A DNA stretch of 19,412 nt from Hydnum rufescens UP504 (taxonomy: Eukaryota > Basidiomycota > Agaricomycetes > Cantharellales > Hydnaceae), in contig MU129387.1 in the NCBI GenBank assembly GCA_014904985.1, positions 1 through 19,412 on the forward strand. Direction: 5' to 3'. Below are positions 1 through 9,311 of the stretch, in pieces. The notes under the pieces were generated by a model that saw nothing but the letters and a program-made list of their open reading frames with translations, did not search any database and was not told the origin of the DNA. The position numbers were made by a program, and so were the translations under genes. Within the stretch, counting starts at the first letter, position 1. Each line of letters opens with the position of its first letter.

Positions 1-59
1 ATATAAAGGCCCCTTTTGATCAATATTTGATATCAAAGAGAACACAGGCCTATTAGGTC

Positions 60-1087
60 CTATACAAACATCAAAATGACATGCCTTTTGAGATCAATGG
101 AAGTGTCTGACCAGCCTGTATCATAGCCACTTTTCAAGTTGCAGATACAGTAGCATGTCCAACCTGTGAACTGGTGGATCATTTCGTCGATTCTGGGTGG
201 CAATCCGGCATCACGAATTGTTACTCCATTCAGAGGCTGTAAGTTGTGAACAAGATGTAAGAGACTGGATTTCTTCTCAACTGCAAAGATAGTGGAATGA
301 TAGGAAGAGGGCGGAGTGTTTGTATTTCTGCTGTCAAATTGCTCTTGTAGGAGCTTTAGTATGTCATCCATCCATCCTAGAGGAATTCTGATATTCTTCT
401 TCATCCATGGTTCATGAGGTATGGTTGGCATCTCGTGAGGTGGGAAATACTCAGTATTGAACGTTCCTCTCTTGTGTTCCTCGAAAGCAAAGGCTTCTTG
501 ATATAGGAGAATTAAGTATGCAAGTAGATCTACTTCTTCTGTAGATAGAAATCCAGCAGGAATCTTCCCTAGCATGAGAGACATGCAATCCTTTGTAATT
601 CAACCCATGTATTTGAGCTCATCATGTCTAATGGGTTTCGTCAGCAAGGGAGGCAGGTCTCCTAGTTTGAGTGGTTTGAAGACCAATGGTTGTGAATCTG
701 GGTTGTATGACATGACCGGGTGGACCTTGATACTGACAGGTTTGTATTTGCGATTACCGAATATGAACCTTGTGACATTGTCCGATCCTTCCACTGCCTG
801 GTGGTAAGAATAACCATCCTGTATGAAGGTCTTGATACATTGTTGTTCGAGGTCATGTTCATGGATAACATCCTGGGTGTAGAATCCTCAGTATAAAGCA
901 TCTCGAATCGTGGGGGATTCCATAGCATAAGCATGTATTTCCATAGGGCTGACACTAGGCCCCAGCTTTTTCGAGTCAACATCCTCTCCAGATATAGTAG
1001 ACATAATACTAGAGAGGAACTCTGGTATGGAGTTCTGATTTGACGAAGTTATCTCAACAGAATTGACAGCTGCAGTTCAGCGCTTGG
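60..1087 (-). pseudogene. Reverse transcriptase, N-terminal part (broken)
   Basis: RT fingers and start of palm of the left-hand Ty3/gypsy relic. Visible family marks in order: a linker with K-Y-K-P-V-S-I-K-V-H-P-V (about 690-740), then the G-F-L-S-T-E-E-V-D-L-L block, then F-A-V-E-K-K, L-V-H-N-L-Q-P-L-N, the T-I-R-D-A-G-L-P-P segment, and the motif A region L-K-S-G-Y-D. The motif A catalytic Asp is replaced by Asn (codon 138-140), which fits CpG to CpA. TGA interrupts the frame at 1077, 888 and 600. The frame closes at TAG 60-62, before any Y-x-D-D motif, so the palm is lost. I cannot align the first 60 bases of the window to RT. Confidence 0.8.
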
Positions 1088-1600
1088 CTAACTGAATTGG
1101 AAAGATGTTCCTTGCACCGACATGATAGGCAAGGTGACGCGGACTGAACGACCTTGTTGGTCTCTGTCTTGCCATACCTGTAGATTCATTCCTTCACCGT
1201 GCATGTATTCGATCCTTGCTGAGTAGGAAAATAGCCAAGGTTGGCTGAGGATGATGTCCTTCTGACCGATATTATCAGACGTAATGAAGAAATTATGCAG
1301 GAGGGGTACTCCTCCGACCTGGATTGGAACATCCTGACAAAGGCCTACAAGGTTAACCTGGTGGCCCGAGACTCCACAAAGGATCCAGTCCTTGCCGGAT
1401 GGATCCATAGGTAGCTCCAGTTTCACTTGTGTCGACTGGACCATCATGTTCAATTCGCTACTGCTATCAATTAGCATGGTACAAGCCTGTCCCATTATTG
1501 TGCCTTGGATTTTTGCCATTACCATTACTAGGAAGGAGGGACAAAATGAAAAGTCTGAGTCTCTTACATTGAACACCTGGTTGTGTTCCTTTTCGAGTTG
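1088..1600 (-). pseudogene. Retropepsin-like aspartic protease (inactive)
   Basis: Polyprotein-processing protease of the left-hand Ty3/gypsy relic. The active-site loop reads L-I-D-S-S-S-E-L-N-M-M, where this family has D-S-G-S; the third position is Ser (codon 1460-1462). The later motif I-I-L-S-Q-P-W-L-F, which in the family follows a flap and precedes the helix near the C-terminus, is present. The Gly to Ser change fits GGT to AGT with the G preceded by C, that is CpG to CpA. The frame ends at TAG (1088-1090), and the following coding sequence is in the next frame, so a one-base indel probably lies near 1088-1100. Confidence 0.75.
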
Positions 1601-2953
1601 TCACCTGTAGTATTGTTCAGCCTGGTCTTCAGTGTCAAGCCCAGTATCGTCCAAAGTATAATTGTCCTCTGAATCGTCAGATTTGAAGGCAACCACGTTG
1701 ATCTCTTGATCTAGTGGTTTCTTAGGCAGGCAATTGATTAGCAGCTGTTTAGGTGGTTTACCAGGTTTGAATTCCATGGGCTCAGTAGGTGTCAGATTGT
1801 CAGATAAATCACCCAGATTATTAGAGGGAAGACCCAAAGATTGCTCAGGTGGAAAAGAAATCAGTGACACGTCTTTAGATTCAATGGTATGTTCTAGCAA
1901 GCTGACTATGGCCTCGACATTATGAGACCCAGAAATTTCCAGCTTGATTGGAACATGCTGCATTTTGGTCGCTGTCTGAAGCCTCTTGCATAGCTCAAAT
2001 GAGGATCCAAGAACATTGCCCAATTTAACAGTAACCTGTTTCTCCATAAGGGACTTGTACAAGGCCTTGACATTGATGTTTTCCTGGAGTTCGCTGGCAA
2101 AATGGTATGCAGGAGATGCCCTTTTCTTGCCTTGTTCAGTCTTAGATCACACGACTACGTCTTCTAATGTAGGGTTTGTTTTAGACTTTGCTTTCGCCAC
2201 TGGAGATCCCTTATCATCAAGTGTTTCCTTGTGTTTGTGACTTGTGGGCTGATCCATGGTTGCATTGCACATTTCGATATCCTTGTTCGGTAAAGCTGGC
2301 ATGGGCTTGGCAGTGCATGTCTCCTTCTTCAAGATAGTGGGTACCTTTGGGTTCTCAGTAGGCAGAACCTGTCTGACCAGGCATTGGGGCAACTCAACAT
2401 ACGCCCTGTTTGGGCGATCTGCCTTCTTTCCTTTAGGATCATCCTTTACATACAGCTCACTTCGCTTCAGTTCAACATCCTCCTGCTTTCTTTCAGCCAG
2501 GAAGACTTTGTACTCATAATCACCAAACATGGCGAACTCTTGATCCAACAACTCAAAGCTTCATAAGTGCTCTGTTTCCACATTCGATGTGTTCACAATC
2601 TGATCACACAGGATAGGGGCTACTCCTCTGTTATTGATGTCACTGCGGGGCAGGTCGCTGCTGTCAAGCTGCACAAGGTGACCCTTGTTAGAAACCTTCA
2701 GAACCTTTTTCACAATAAAGGCTTTTGTTTCAGGGCATTCCCTAAGTGAGTGTCCTTGTTCTCCGCACATAAAGCACTTGATTGATGAAATGTTGAATTT
2801 GCCCAGGTGATGCATGACCTTATTGGGATTGAATTGGCTTAGAGCTATGGTCAAATGCCCGATTTTCTCTGTGAGATCGTCGATATTCAACTTCATCAGA
2901 TCGCCCGGCTCTTGGACCTTACTGTTCAATTGTGTACATGGGCACTTTGCTAA
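1601..2953 (-). pseudogene. gag: Gag C-terminal part with zinc knuckle, plus linker
   Basis: Would package element RNA as the nucleocapsid part of Gag. The zinc knuckle is CX2CX4HX4C at 2735-2776 (C-FM-C-GEQG-H-SLRE-C). It is preceded by about 50 residues that could be the end of a capsid or linker, and followed by a long charged segment rich in Lys, Asp and Glu. The stretch around 1900-2100 resembles the conserved linker found between zinc knuckle and protease in this mushroom family. One frame runs through the whole region and is broken only by TGA at 2561, 2147 and 1601. The capsid N-terminus is missing. The frame continues directly into the protease. Confidence 0.75.
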
Positions 2954-2998
2954 TTATGGAAACTGCCAGCATTGAGTCCACTGTTTGAACACATACCT

Positions 2999-3037
2999 CA
3001 TTTCAAATGAAATGGTCCCAGCTCCCACTGGGACCAT
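2999..3037. repeat. Two adjoining short perfect hairpins
   Basis: The first has a 6-bp stem (CATTTC/GAAATG, loop AAAT) at 2999-3014. The second has a 10-bp stem (ATGGTCCCAG/CTGGGACCAT, loop CTCCCA) at 3012-3037. They abut the larger foldback that starts at 3040. No coding signal covers them. Confidence 0.8.
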
Positions 3038-3039
3038 GG

Positions 3040-3102
3040 CTTTGTTGGAGAAGCTGAGTGTGGGCACACTCTGTGTGCCCAAAGCTCAGCTCTCCAACAA
3101 GC
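3040..3102. repeat. 63-bp foldback hairpin
   Basis: The arms pair as three helices of 9, 7 and 9 bp (3042-3050 with 3092-3100; 3052-3058 with 3085-3091; 3061-3069 with 3073-3081). A single-base bulge and a small internal loop separate them, and the terminal loop is only TCT. Such a compact foldback could be a miniature element remnant, a replication-generated palindrome or a hairpin RNA precursor; the sequence does not decide between them. It lies just upstream of the tandem duplication. Confidence 0.8.
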
Positions 3103-3150
3103 TTACTTCAAAAGAATGCAAGACAACTTCAACTCAACAGCTCAAACCTT

Positions 3151-3723
3151 TCCCAATCACCTCATGTGATCCTCCAGGGGAATGAGGGTTGTTGCTAGGG
3201 ATGTGTGTGGGTGCCTGCTAGGTGCCTGAATCACAGCTTTTCAATGCCCCCACCCTCAGTGGATGGCCTCAGTGCTCTTCATCTCCTGCTTTCATCCCAC
3301 TCAACATCTCCTGGGAGCATCAAATATTGTCTGTTTGGGCCATTATTAGGCTTGTTGGATTCATCTCATTTGTCCGAATCTGCCAAGCCTATTTATGCCA
3401 TGATCCAAGCATTTTTCACTTCGTTATCCTCAATCTTGTCCCAATCCCCCAGGTGGTCCTCCAGGGGGATGGGGGTTGTTGGTACAGCTGTGTGTGGGTG
3501 CATTCTGTGAGCCTGAATCACAGCTTTCCAACGCCCCCCACTTGCAAGAAATTCTGATACCTTTTGGCCTCAGTGCTCCTCATCTCCTCCCCTGCTCCCA
3601 CTCAACATTGCCTGGGATCATCAAATCTTGTCCATTCAGGACATTCATGGGCTTGTTAAATTTGTCTCATTCACCCCAATCTGTCAAGCCCATTCACACC
3701 ATGATCTGGGCATTCCCCACTTT
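3151..3723. repeat. Tandem duplication of a 288-bp unit, two diverged copies
   Basis: Copy 1 is 3151-3438 and copy 2 is 3439 to about 3723. Aligned blocks include CCTCCAGGGG, GTGTGTGGGTGC, CCTGAATCACAGCTTT, GGCCTCAGTGCTC, CCCACTCAACAT, GGCTTGTT and CCATGATC. The copies differ by substitutions and small indels, so the duplication is old. Open stretches on the plus strand here have no recognisable protein, and the two copies are not open in matching frames, so I treat this as non-coding. It could be a satellite-like array or a duplicated part of an unrecognised element. Confidence 0.8.
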
Positions 3724-4080
3724 ATGATACATGTAGTATTGATATTGAGTCCCATCCACTTTCCTGTAAGGTCAATTTGAGGATTGTCAATTGACATCCC
3801 AGAAAATTATGCCTCATTAGTCCAGCTAAACGACCTCTGATGGTACTCCTTTTGAGGTCAGCCTCAGTAGTTCACTGAGGTGCTTAACCCATATGTGGTT
3901 TATAAACAGACATTTTGCACAAGTCCCAATAAATGAAGCACTTGACAATGCTTGATGTCAAAAGATTGTCAAATTGTGGTTTACCATCATCAACATTCAA
4001 TTGTTTGATCATCACTTGACATCAACCTCAATTACAGCCATTTAGGCCTACTTAAATCATCAATGTGTCCCTCCTTTTAA
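3724..4080. other. AT-rich stretch, nothing recognised
   Basis: No open frame of interest, no terminal repeats and no RNA gene seen. It lies directly before the first readable part of the Plavaka transposase and may contain decayed 5' coding or non-coding sequence of that element. Confidence 0.5.
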
Positions 4081-4284
4081 GGCCCCTCTATATGGCTGAC
4101 CAGGCTGCCCGAAGAATCTCAAATCCTGTTTTATCATAACATTCATGAATGTGTCAAATATTTACTGGGTAATCCAACATTCAAGGATTCCATGTGATAT
4201 GAAGCCCTGGAGGTTTTTGAGTCAGATGGAGCAACTTGTATTTATAATGAGATGGTGACAGGTTTACTTTGGAATGAGACACAG

Positions 4285-4333
4285 GCATGTCAAGTCTAAT
4301 TATTGGAGACAATCTTCTAATTGGATTCTATAG
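4285..4333 (+). other. 49-nt spliceosomal intron with GC-AG ends, in the Plavaka gene
   Basis: Starts GCATGT right after codon CAG, has a CTAAT branch-like motif at 4316-4320 and ends TATAG. Removing it joins the E-T-Q block in phase to D-T-L-P-R-G, restores the frame and eliminates two in-frame TAA codons (4297, 4318). The length is typical for basidiomycete introns. The donor differs from the common fungal GTATGT by one T to C change, so it is either a true GC-AG intron or a decayed GT donor. Confidence 0.7.
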
Positions 4334-4467
4334 GATACTCTGCCCAGAGGTGTTACCTTGACAGGTTGTTGTGAGTCATACTCATAACCTCATATATAAG
4401 CACATCATGTGACCTTGTGGCCCTGCCACATAAGCACTGCACATCCTCCTCCACTGTCATTAATAAT

Positions 4468-4924
4468 TGTTAAGGGTTGTACTCGAGGCGAAAGATACGA
4501 TGATGTAATCAAGACAAATACAAGGAAATGCCCTTAAGGCAATTGATGAGGGAGTCACGAAGTGGGGATTACGTAAGTCACGAAAGACGAGTATGTACGA
4601 GGAAGACTGGCTTCTTGAGACTTAATAGGCGAAGGTTTTTAAGATGAGAGTCGCGAGCGATAACTGAGATCGCGAGAGTGGAATTCAATCGGTTGACAAT
4701 ATATTCTTGATCTTCTAGAGAGCGAGTGTACATCAAGTAACTACTTATACTATTAGAGATCAAAAGGGTTTTATGGATAAAGGGGTGTTGAATAAAGGAA
4801 GGGTGTATATAATAGGAATTGCTGAAAGAGGAAGGCACAATGGCGGTAAGGGTGAAGGTCACATGATAGCGCGATTGGCTTGGTTATTCGTACGTAAGCG
4901 AGGTTACGAGTACGACTCGTAACA
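4468..4924 (-). mobile_element. Younger solo LTR nested inside the old one, opposite orientation
   Basis: Read on the minus strand it begins TGTTACGAGTCGTACTCG at 4924 and ends ACAACCCTTAACA at 4468, 457 bp. It is flanked by the 5-bp target duplication ATAAT at 4463-4467 and 4925-4929. It is rich in CpG, unlike its host LTR, so it is the later insertion. The start of the LTR contains a palindrome (GTTACGAGT/ACTCGTAAC, plus-strand 4903-4923). A TATA-like GTATAAGTAG lies on the minus strand at 4741-4750. The minus-strand open stretch at 4578-4862 is LTR sequence, not a gene. Confidence 0.9.
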
Positions 4925-4957
4925 ATAATCCCCTTACCAATCCTCCCTTGATCTTAG

Positions 4958-4965
4958 TATATAAG
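4958..4965 (+). promoter_or_regulatory. TATA box of the old LTR
   Basis: TATATAAG in plus orientation within the outer LTR. The younger copy has a TATAAG at the matching place on its own strand, so this is probably the LTR core promoter. Activity today is unknown. Confidence 0.5.
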
Positions 4966-7265
4966 TAGCTACTGCTCATACTCTAGCTCCTTAGAAGATC
5001 AAGAATATATGTATCTGTGATTGTCTCTTCTCACCAATCCTCCCTTTGTCTCAAGTCTCCCTGAGAATTCAGTTCTGCTGCTTCATTCCTCTGCATCCTT
5101 GTCTTCTGCAACATTACATAATCCTCACTTCACAAGCCTCCTCATCAATCATATTAAGGGACTCCTGTTCATCCTCAGCCTGATTACATAATCACCTCCC
5201 TGAGCCACAAACAACCCTTAACACAGGTGCCATCTTTGCAACTGACAAGACACACCTTACAAATTTCTCGGGTGATAAAGTCATGTATGCTGCATATTTG
5301 ACACTTGGCAACATAGTCTCAAGTGTTTGGCAACAGACCAAGTGTCATGCATACATGGTTCTTGCATATTTCCCTGTTTCAAAATTCCCAAACACCAACT
5401 TCCTATCCAAATACAACTCAAAGACAGCAGCCATGAAAATGCCTGGAATTCTGGCAAAGTGACTCTTCCATCACTGTATGGCTATTATTGTGGCCCCACT
5501 CCAGGACTGGACTCCAAGGCAAATGATTGATGCTGAAGGTTTCCCTCAACTCACTGTTACCATTCCTATTGCATATATTGCTGATCTGGAGGAGCAGTGG
5601 ATGCTTGCTGCTCTCCAAAATAATCAATGTCCAAATTGTCTTGCCAGTTATCAAGAACTTGATTCACCACATCCATGCCCCCCAAGAACCTCCTTGACAA
5701 TACTTGCAGACATTATCAATGCTCACCAGGACAATCCTGATGGTGATACTTGGGATTTTGCACAGAATGCAATGTGGTGAGGCTTATGTGGTGTTGAAGA
5801 ACCTTGGTGGAAGGACCTTGGGATCAATATTGGTCATGTCCTCTGTCAGGATGCACTACATGGTCTCCATAAGGCATTCAGTGATCACAATCTGAAGTGG
5901 CTGTCCACCACTGTTGGCAAGATGGTGCTTGATTGTCATTTCCGGGCTCAGCCACACTGCTCAGGTTTTTGTGGTTTTCCCAAAGGAATTTCACATATTT
6001 CACAGTGGTCAGGCAAGGAGAACCATGATGTGCAGTGCTTGATTTTGGGTGCTTGTGTGGGCTCTGAAAATGCCTCTCCAGCAGTAATCTGTGCATTATG
6101 GTCTCATCTCGATTTCATCTACCTTGCACAGCTTCCCCAGCACTCCAATGCCACCCTTCACACCATGCAAGCCCACCTCCATGATTCCAACCTTGCAAGG
6201 CTTGTGTACATTCATAATGGCTCCTGAAGAGGCAAGAATGGTGTCATAAATCACATGAAATTCCCCAAAGCTCACAGTCCCATCCACATCTTCAGGAATA
6301 TCAGGGACACTGGTGTCATCAACAACTATTCAACTGAAACTTCTGAGACAATCCACATTGATGCATGTAAGGACCCTTGGTGTGAGTCAAACCACAGGGG
6401 TTATATGCAACAGGTGATCCATCAACTCACACAACATGAGAATATCCATGCATTCTCATCATACCTATGATGGTGCAACAATTCTTGGGATGAGGTTCCT
6501 GATGAGGCACCAGAAGAGTCTCAGCTTTTAGATGGCTCAACACACATTAAAATTGTGAAGACCCCCCACCATTGTTGCACCCCTATTGATCTCATTATGG
6601 CCAAACACTCTATCCCTGGATTATCAGCTGCAATCATGTGCTTCAAGAACACTGCTGACTCAGGGCTAGAACTATTTGAATGTGGGATTCCCCCAGATGA
6701 AGAATTCCCAACATCATTCACTCAGCTTGACATTTGGACCAGTTTCCATGTCTCTCCTGCACCACCAAATGAATTTTACAAAGCAGAGACTTTTACAATA
6801 CATTGCAAACCTGCCTCTGCAACATCAGGTGATCTCTTTGACCCAGTTCTTGTACACATAAGGGGTACTGGTGATATTTTCACTCCCAAAGGTATGCAAT
6901 GAATCATATGTCAAGTTGCCACATTGCATAATAATTATTTAGACTGCCATGTTGGTGAGCTGCATCTCATCTTTTGTTCAGGACCAGGCCAGCCCACCCT
7001 GGCATATGTTCATTGGTTCTGCCCAATCCCTCCCTCACCAGTTCACTTTCTCAAACTCTATCAAATTCATAAGCAGATGTGGGCAAATGGAATTCATGCC
7101 AGTGGTGGTGTCCCACTATCTTCTATCCTTTCTCACTGCCCCCTTGCACCTGTTATTGATGGTGCTTGTGACTCTGTGTTAAATGGTACAAATAGTTATG
7201 CAAAAATTTCTTCATTTTATATCAATCAGTTTTCAAGTAAAAGTGATTATGCATGCCTTCAATAG

Positions 7266-7454
7266 TCAATAATAGCCCTTTCCTAAATTTATATATTCTC
7301 TGAGCTTCCACATTCCAAGTGTTTTCTAAGATCTTTGAAGCCTTTGGAAGCCTTCAGAAGCCTTCAGAGATGAGTCCAATCTCAGGAGCAAATCAGTTTT
7401 CCTGATGCTCTGCCCCTAGCACATGGAGGCATTCCAAATGTGTGAAACCCATAA
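7266..7454. other. Spacer with short GAAGCC repeats
   Basis: No gene seen between the Plavaka stop and the next readable frame. Around 7338-7370 a motif close to GAAGCCTT recurs three times in tandem (spacing about 10-11 bp). This may belong to the subterminal region of the Plavaka element; no terminal inverted repeat was identified. Confidence 0.4.
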
Positions 7455-8267
7455 CCTCAACAGGCCCAGCCAGAAAGCTCTTTCCTGTCTGCCTGCCCCC
7501 TCAAAGTCCAACATGCCAAAACCACCCAGGTTGCCTCAATATCCAAGTCTTGCCACCAATCCCAGCCAACAAGTGATTGACTGCCAATAATGCAGTTATC
7601 AGCATCAATCACAGCCTCTGAGGCACACACCCCAAACAACATTACTGTGATGTCTGTGCTATACTCAATGGCTGGTAACCCCATTGCCATTGCCCACCCC
7701 CCTTGCTCAGCCAATGACCTACAACCCTATGCAACCCTTATTGCTAAAGCCATATTCCCACTGGTGGAAAAGGCTCAAGGACACCCTGACAGCCAATACT
7801 TTCAAGTGAAACTCAACCATGTCCTGTTGAGGCAAGGGGATGGAACTCAGATCACCCCAACTGAAGTTGAAGATGAGATTGCATTGAATGTCACTGAATT
7901 CCCCAGTTTCATATGCCCACTCCCTCCACAATGGCTGATAGCTGCAGACAAGATCCCCCAAAGCAACTCCACCTCATTGGTCTTTACATTCACACATGGG
8001 CCAGAAGCACAACACTTCTTTGATGCTCACACCATTTTCATCCTTGGTGAACCTTGCAAGACATCTTGATATGAAGAGTGCACCCCCAAGAGGGACCTGA
8101 AGAGTGCTTCCACTCAGTACAACAACAACCAAGCACCCCATCAGCCCACATCAGAGAACAGAATCAAGATTGATGACCAGGTGTGGACCCCACCCCATGC
8201 AGAGAGGAAACAAAAACTGTCAGAAAATGCAGAGGTCTGGTGCCAGTGCCCTCCTCCCAATACCTAG
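7455..8267 (+). pseudogene. Possible retroelement gag-like (ORF1) relic
   Basis: One plus-strand frame, broken by TGA at 7578 and 8067, ends at TAG 8265-8267. The middle part (Y-F-Q-V-K-L-N-H-V-L-L, then P-P-Q-W-L, then S-L-V-F-T-F, then I-F-I-L-G) resembles, from memory, a mushroom protein family linked to non-LTR retrotransposon ORF1 or gag-like proteins that carry zinc knuckles further on. No zinc knuckle is visible here; the C-terminal part is Asn/Gln/Pro-rich. No reverse transcriptase follows. An uncharacterised host gene family is an alternative. CpG is almost absent, as in the Plavaka relic upstream. Confidence 0.4.
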
Positions 8268-9311
8268 CTAGCCATCCATGTGCTCCCCACATATTAAAGC
8301 CTCACTCAAACTATGATATGTCCATGAAGACAAAGGGAAAGCAGACATGAGACAAATGCAAACTCTCAGATGATATTGGACATGGTACCTCAGGATGAAG
8401 GTGTTCAAGGTCTGCAGTTATGGACATGGCTCTTATCTTACCTATACTGTGTATATACAATCCCTGGACCTTCGGTCCCCTGCCCTGGGTGCCCTTCAGG
8501 AGCAGCCAGTAGTTGCAGGTTAAATATTGAGATATTCATCATCATCATCATCATCACTGTCATAGTCAACGCCAGTTGCTTTCTTAGAGAGCAAAACAAA
8601 TTGGACTCACTTCTTCTGACCTGTCTTCCTGTGGACATCTGTGCCCATGCTGGGTCAGGTTCATACAAAAATGCTGAGCCACAATTTTCACAGACAAAGG
8701 CTGGAAAATTAACATTAACAAGAGAACATCTTTGGTGAGTTGCACATTCCATCAAGAAACCAGCATATGCATGCTTGGCCCCCATGCATTTGTTCTGGTG
8801 CTGCTCAAGCACACCTGGCCATTGGAATGCCATTGGGCAGAGATTGCACCTGTAAGGCTTCCAGATGTTCTGTCACCCACTTCTTTGGGGGTGGTGGTGG
8901 TGATGGCACTGGGGACCACTCCAACACCATCTCTAGGAAGGGTGGTGCTGAAGGTCCCCTGCTTGATGTTGGGGCATTACAGGTGCAGGCGAATGCGGCA
9001 AGTGATGTGCACTGTTTCTCAGGACAATCTCCCAGTACAAATGGTGGCAGATTGGGGGCATTTTCTCTGCTGAGCCACCTGACCCTCTCTATTCTTATGG
9101 CCATTGGGGGTGCTAAGCCCACACTATATATTCTATATCTGTGATTTACAATTGACCCTTGGATCTTTTCCAACAAAGGCAATTCCAGGCAACTTGTGGC
9201 CTTTATTCAATTATGATTAATCTAGCAGTAAGGTGTGGTCCCAGGTTTTCTGATCCTTATCAATGGTAGAGAACCTAGAGGTGAAATGCCCTCATTCTAC
9301 CATCTATCAAT
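8268..9311. other. Unassigned stretch between two transposon relics
   Basis: Several overlapping open stretches exist on both strands (for example minus 8438-8833 and 8805-9182, plus 8740-9144). None shows a domain I recognise. The minus-strand ones contain scattered Cys pairs (C-E-N-C near 8690, C-T-C) without a complete zinc-finger spacing. I see no RNA gene or terminal repeats. Probably decayed element sequence. Confidence 0.4.
8536..8556. repeat. Microsatellite (TCA)7
   Basis: Seven perfect TCA units. Confidence 0.9.

Larger units (their letters stand above)
1..2953 (-). mobile_element. Decayed Ty3/gypsy retrotransposon, gag-protease-RT part
   Basis: Minus-strand relic of an Agaricomycete Ty3/gypsy element. 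In transcription order it holds a gag-type CCHC zinc knuckle, an acidic linker, a retropepsin-like protease, a Lys/Val/Pro linker and the first part of a reverse transcriptase. The gag-protease part stays in one frame from about 2953 to 1088, then slips by one base to the frame used from about 1100 to 63. The RT palm after the first catalytic motif, RNase H, integrase and both LTRs are not visible, so the element is truncated on its 3' side at or before the window edge. On its 5' side no gag capsid or LTR is seen beyond about 2953, where the frame hits TAA. CpG is rare, which fits an old insertion. Confidence 0.85.
4367..5223 (+). mobile_element. Old solo LTR inserted in the Plavaka gene
   Basis: Begins TGTTGTGAGTC and ends ACAACCCTTAACA. 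It is flanked by the 5-bp target duplication CAGGT at 4362-4366 and 5224-5228. Excising it with one duplication restores the Plavaka frame exactly. The LTR itself is 395 bp (4367-4467 plus 4930-5223), interrupted by a younger copy of the same family in reverse orientation. It shares with that copy the ends, an A-T-C-A-T-G-T-G-A-C-C-T-T block, the TATA region and an AGAAGATCAAGAATATAT block. All four CpG sites in the first 26 bases of the younger copy are TpG or CpA here. No internal region remains, so copia or gypsy origin cannot be told. Confidence 0.88.
4081..7265 (+). pseudogene. Plavaka-type DNA transposase (decayed, LTR-interrupted)
   Basis: Relic of a Plavaka transposase (EnSpm/CACTA-like group, common in basidiomycetes), which would cut and paste its own element. 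Readable blocks in order: H-E-C-V-K-Y-L-L-G-N-P-T-F (4144 on), Y-N-E-M-V-T-G-L-L-W-N-E-T-Q before an intron, then L-P-R-G-V-T-L-T-G, interrupted by the LTRs. After 5229 follow A-T-D-K-T-H-L, L-T-L-G-N-I, I-P-I-A-Y-I-A-D-L-E-E-Q, A-L-H-G-L-H-K-A-F-S-D-H, G-I-S-H-I-S-Q-W-S-G-K-E, D-F-I-Y-L-A-Q and F-Y-I-N-Q-F near the C-terminus. Removing the intron and the LTR insert with one 5-bp duplication keeps a single frame. It is broken only by TGA at 4195, 5460, 5778, 6225, 6468 and 6900, and ends at TAG 7263-7265. The N-terminus before 4081 is not recognised. Family assignment is from memory of the block order. Confidence 0.8.

Noticed and set aside
3205..3727. Plus-strand open frames of about 100 codons
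   Set aside because: They lie in the 288-bp duplicated DNA, are not in matching frames between copies and show no domain.
4578..4862. Minus-strand open frame of 94 codons
   Set aside because: Falls entirely inside the inner LTR.
4468..5223. A single 756-bp element with 13-bp perfect terminal inverted repeats
   Set aside because: Flanks ATAAT and CAGGT do not match. The inverted ends are explained by two LTRs of one family in opposite orientation, each with its own perfect target duplication.
8461..8484. Small stem-loop GGACC-TTC-GGTCC as a terminator or RNA gene
   Set aside because: Only five pairs, no flanking support, in unassigned DNA.
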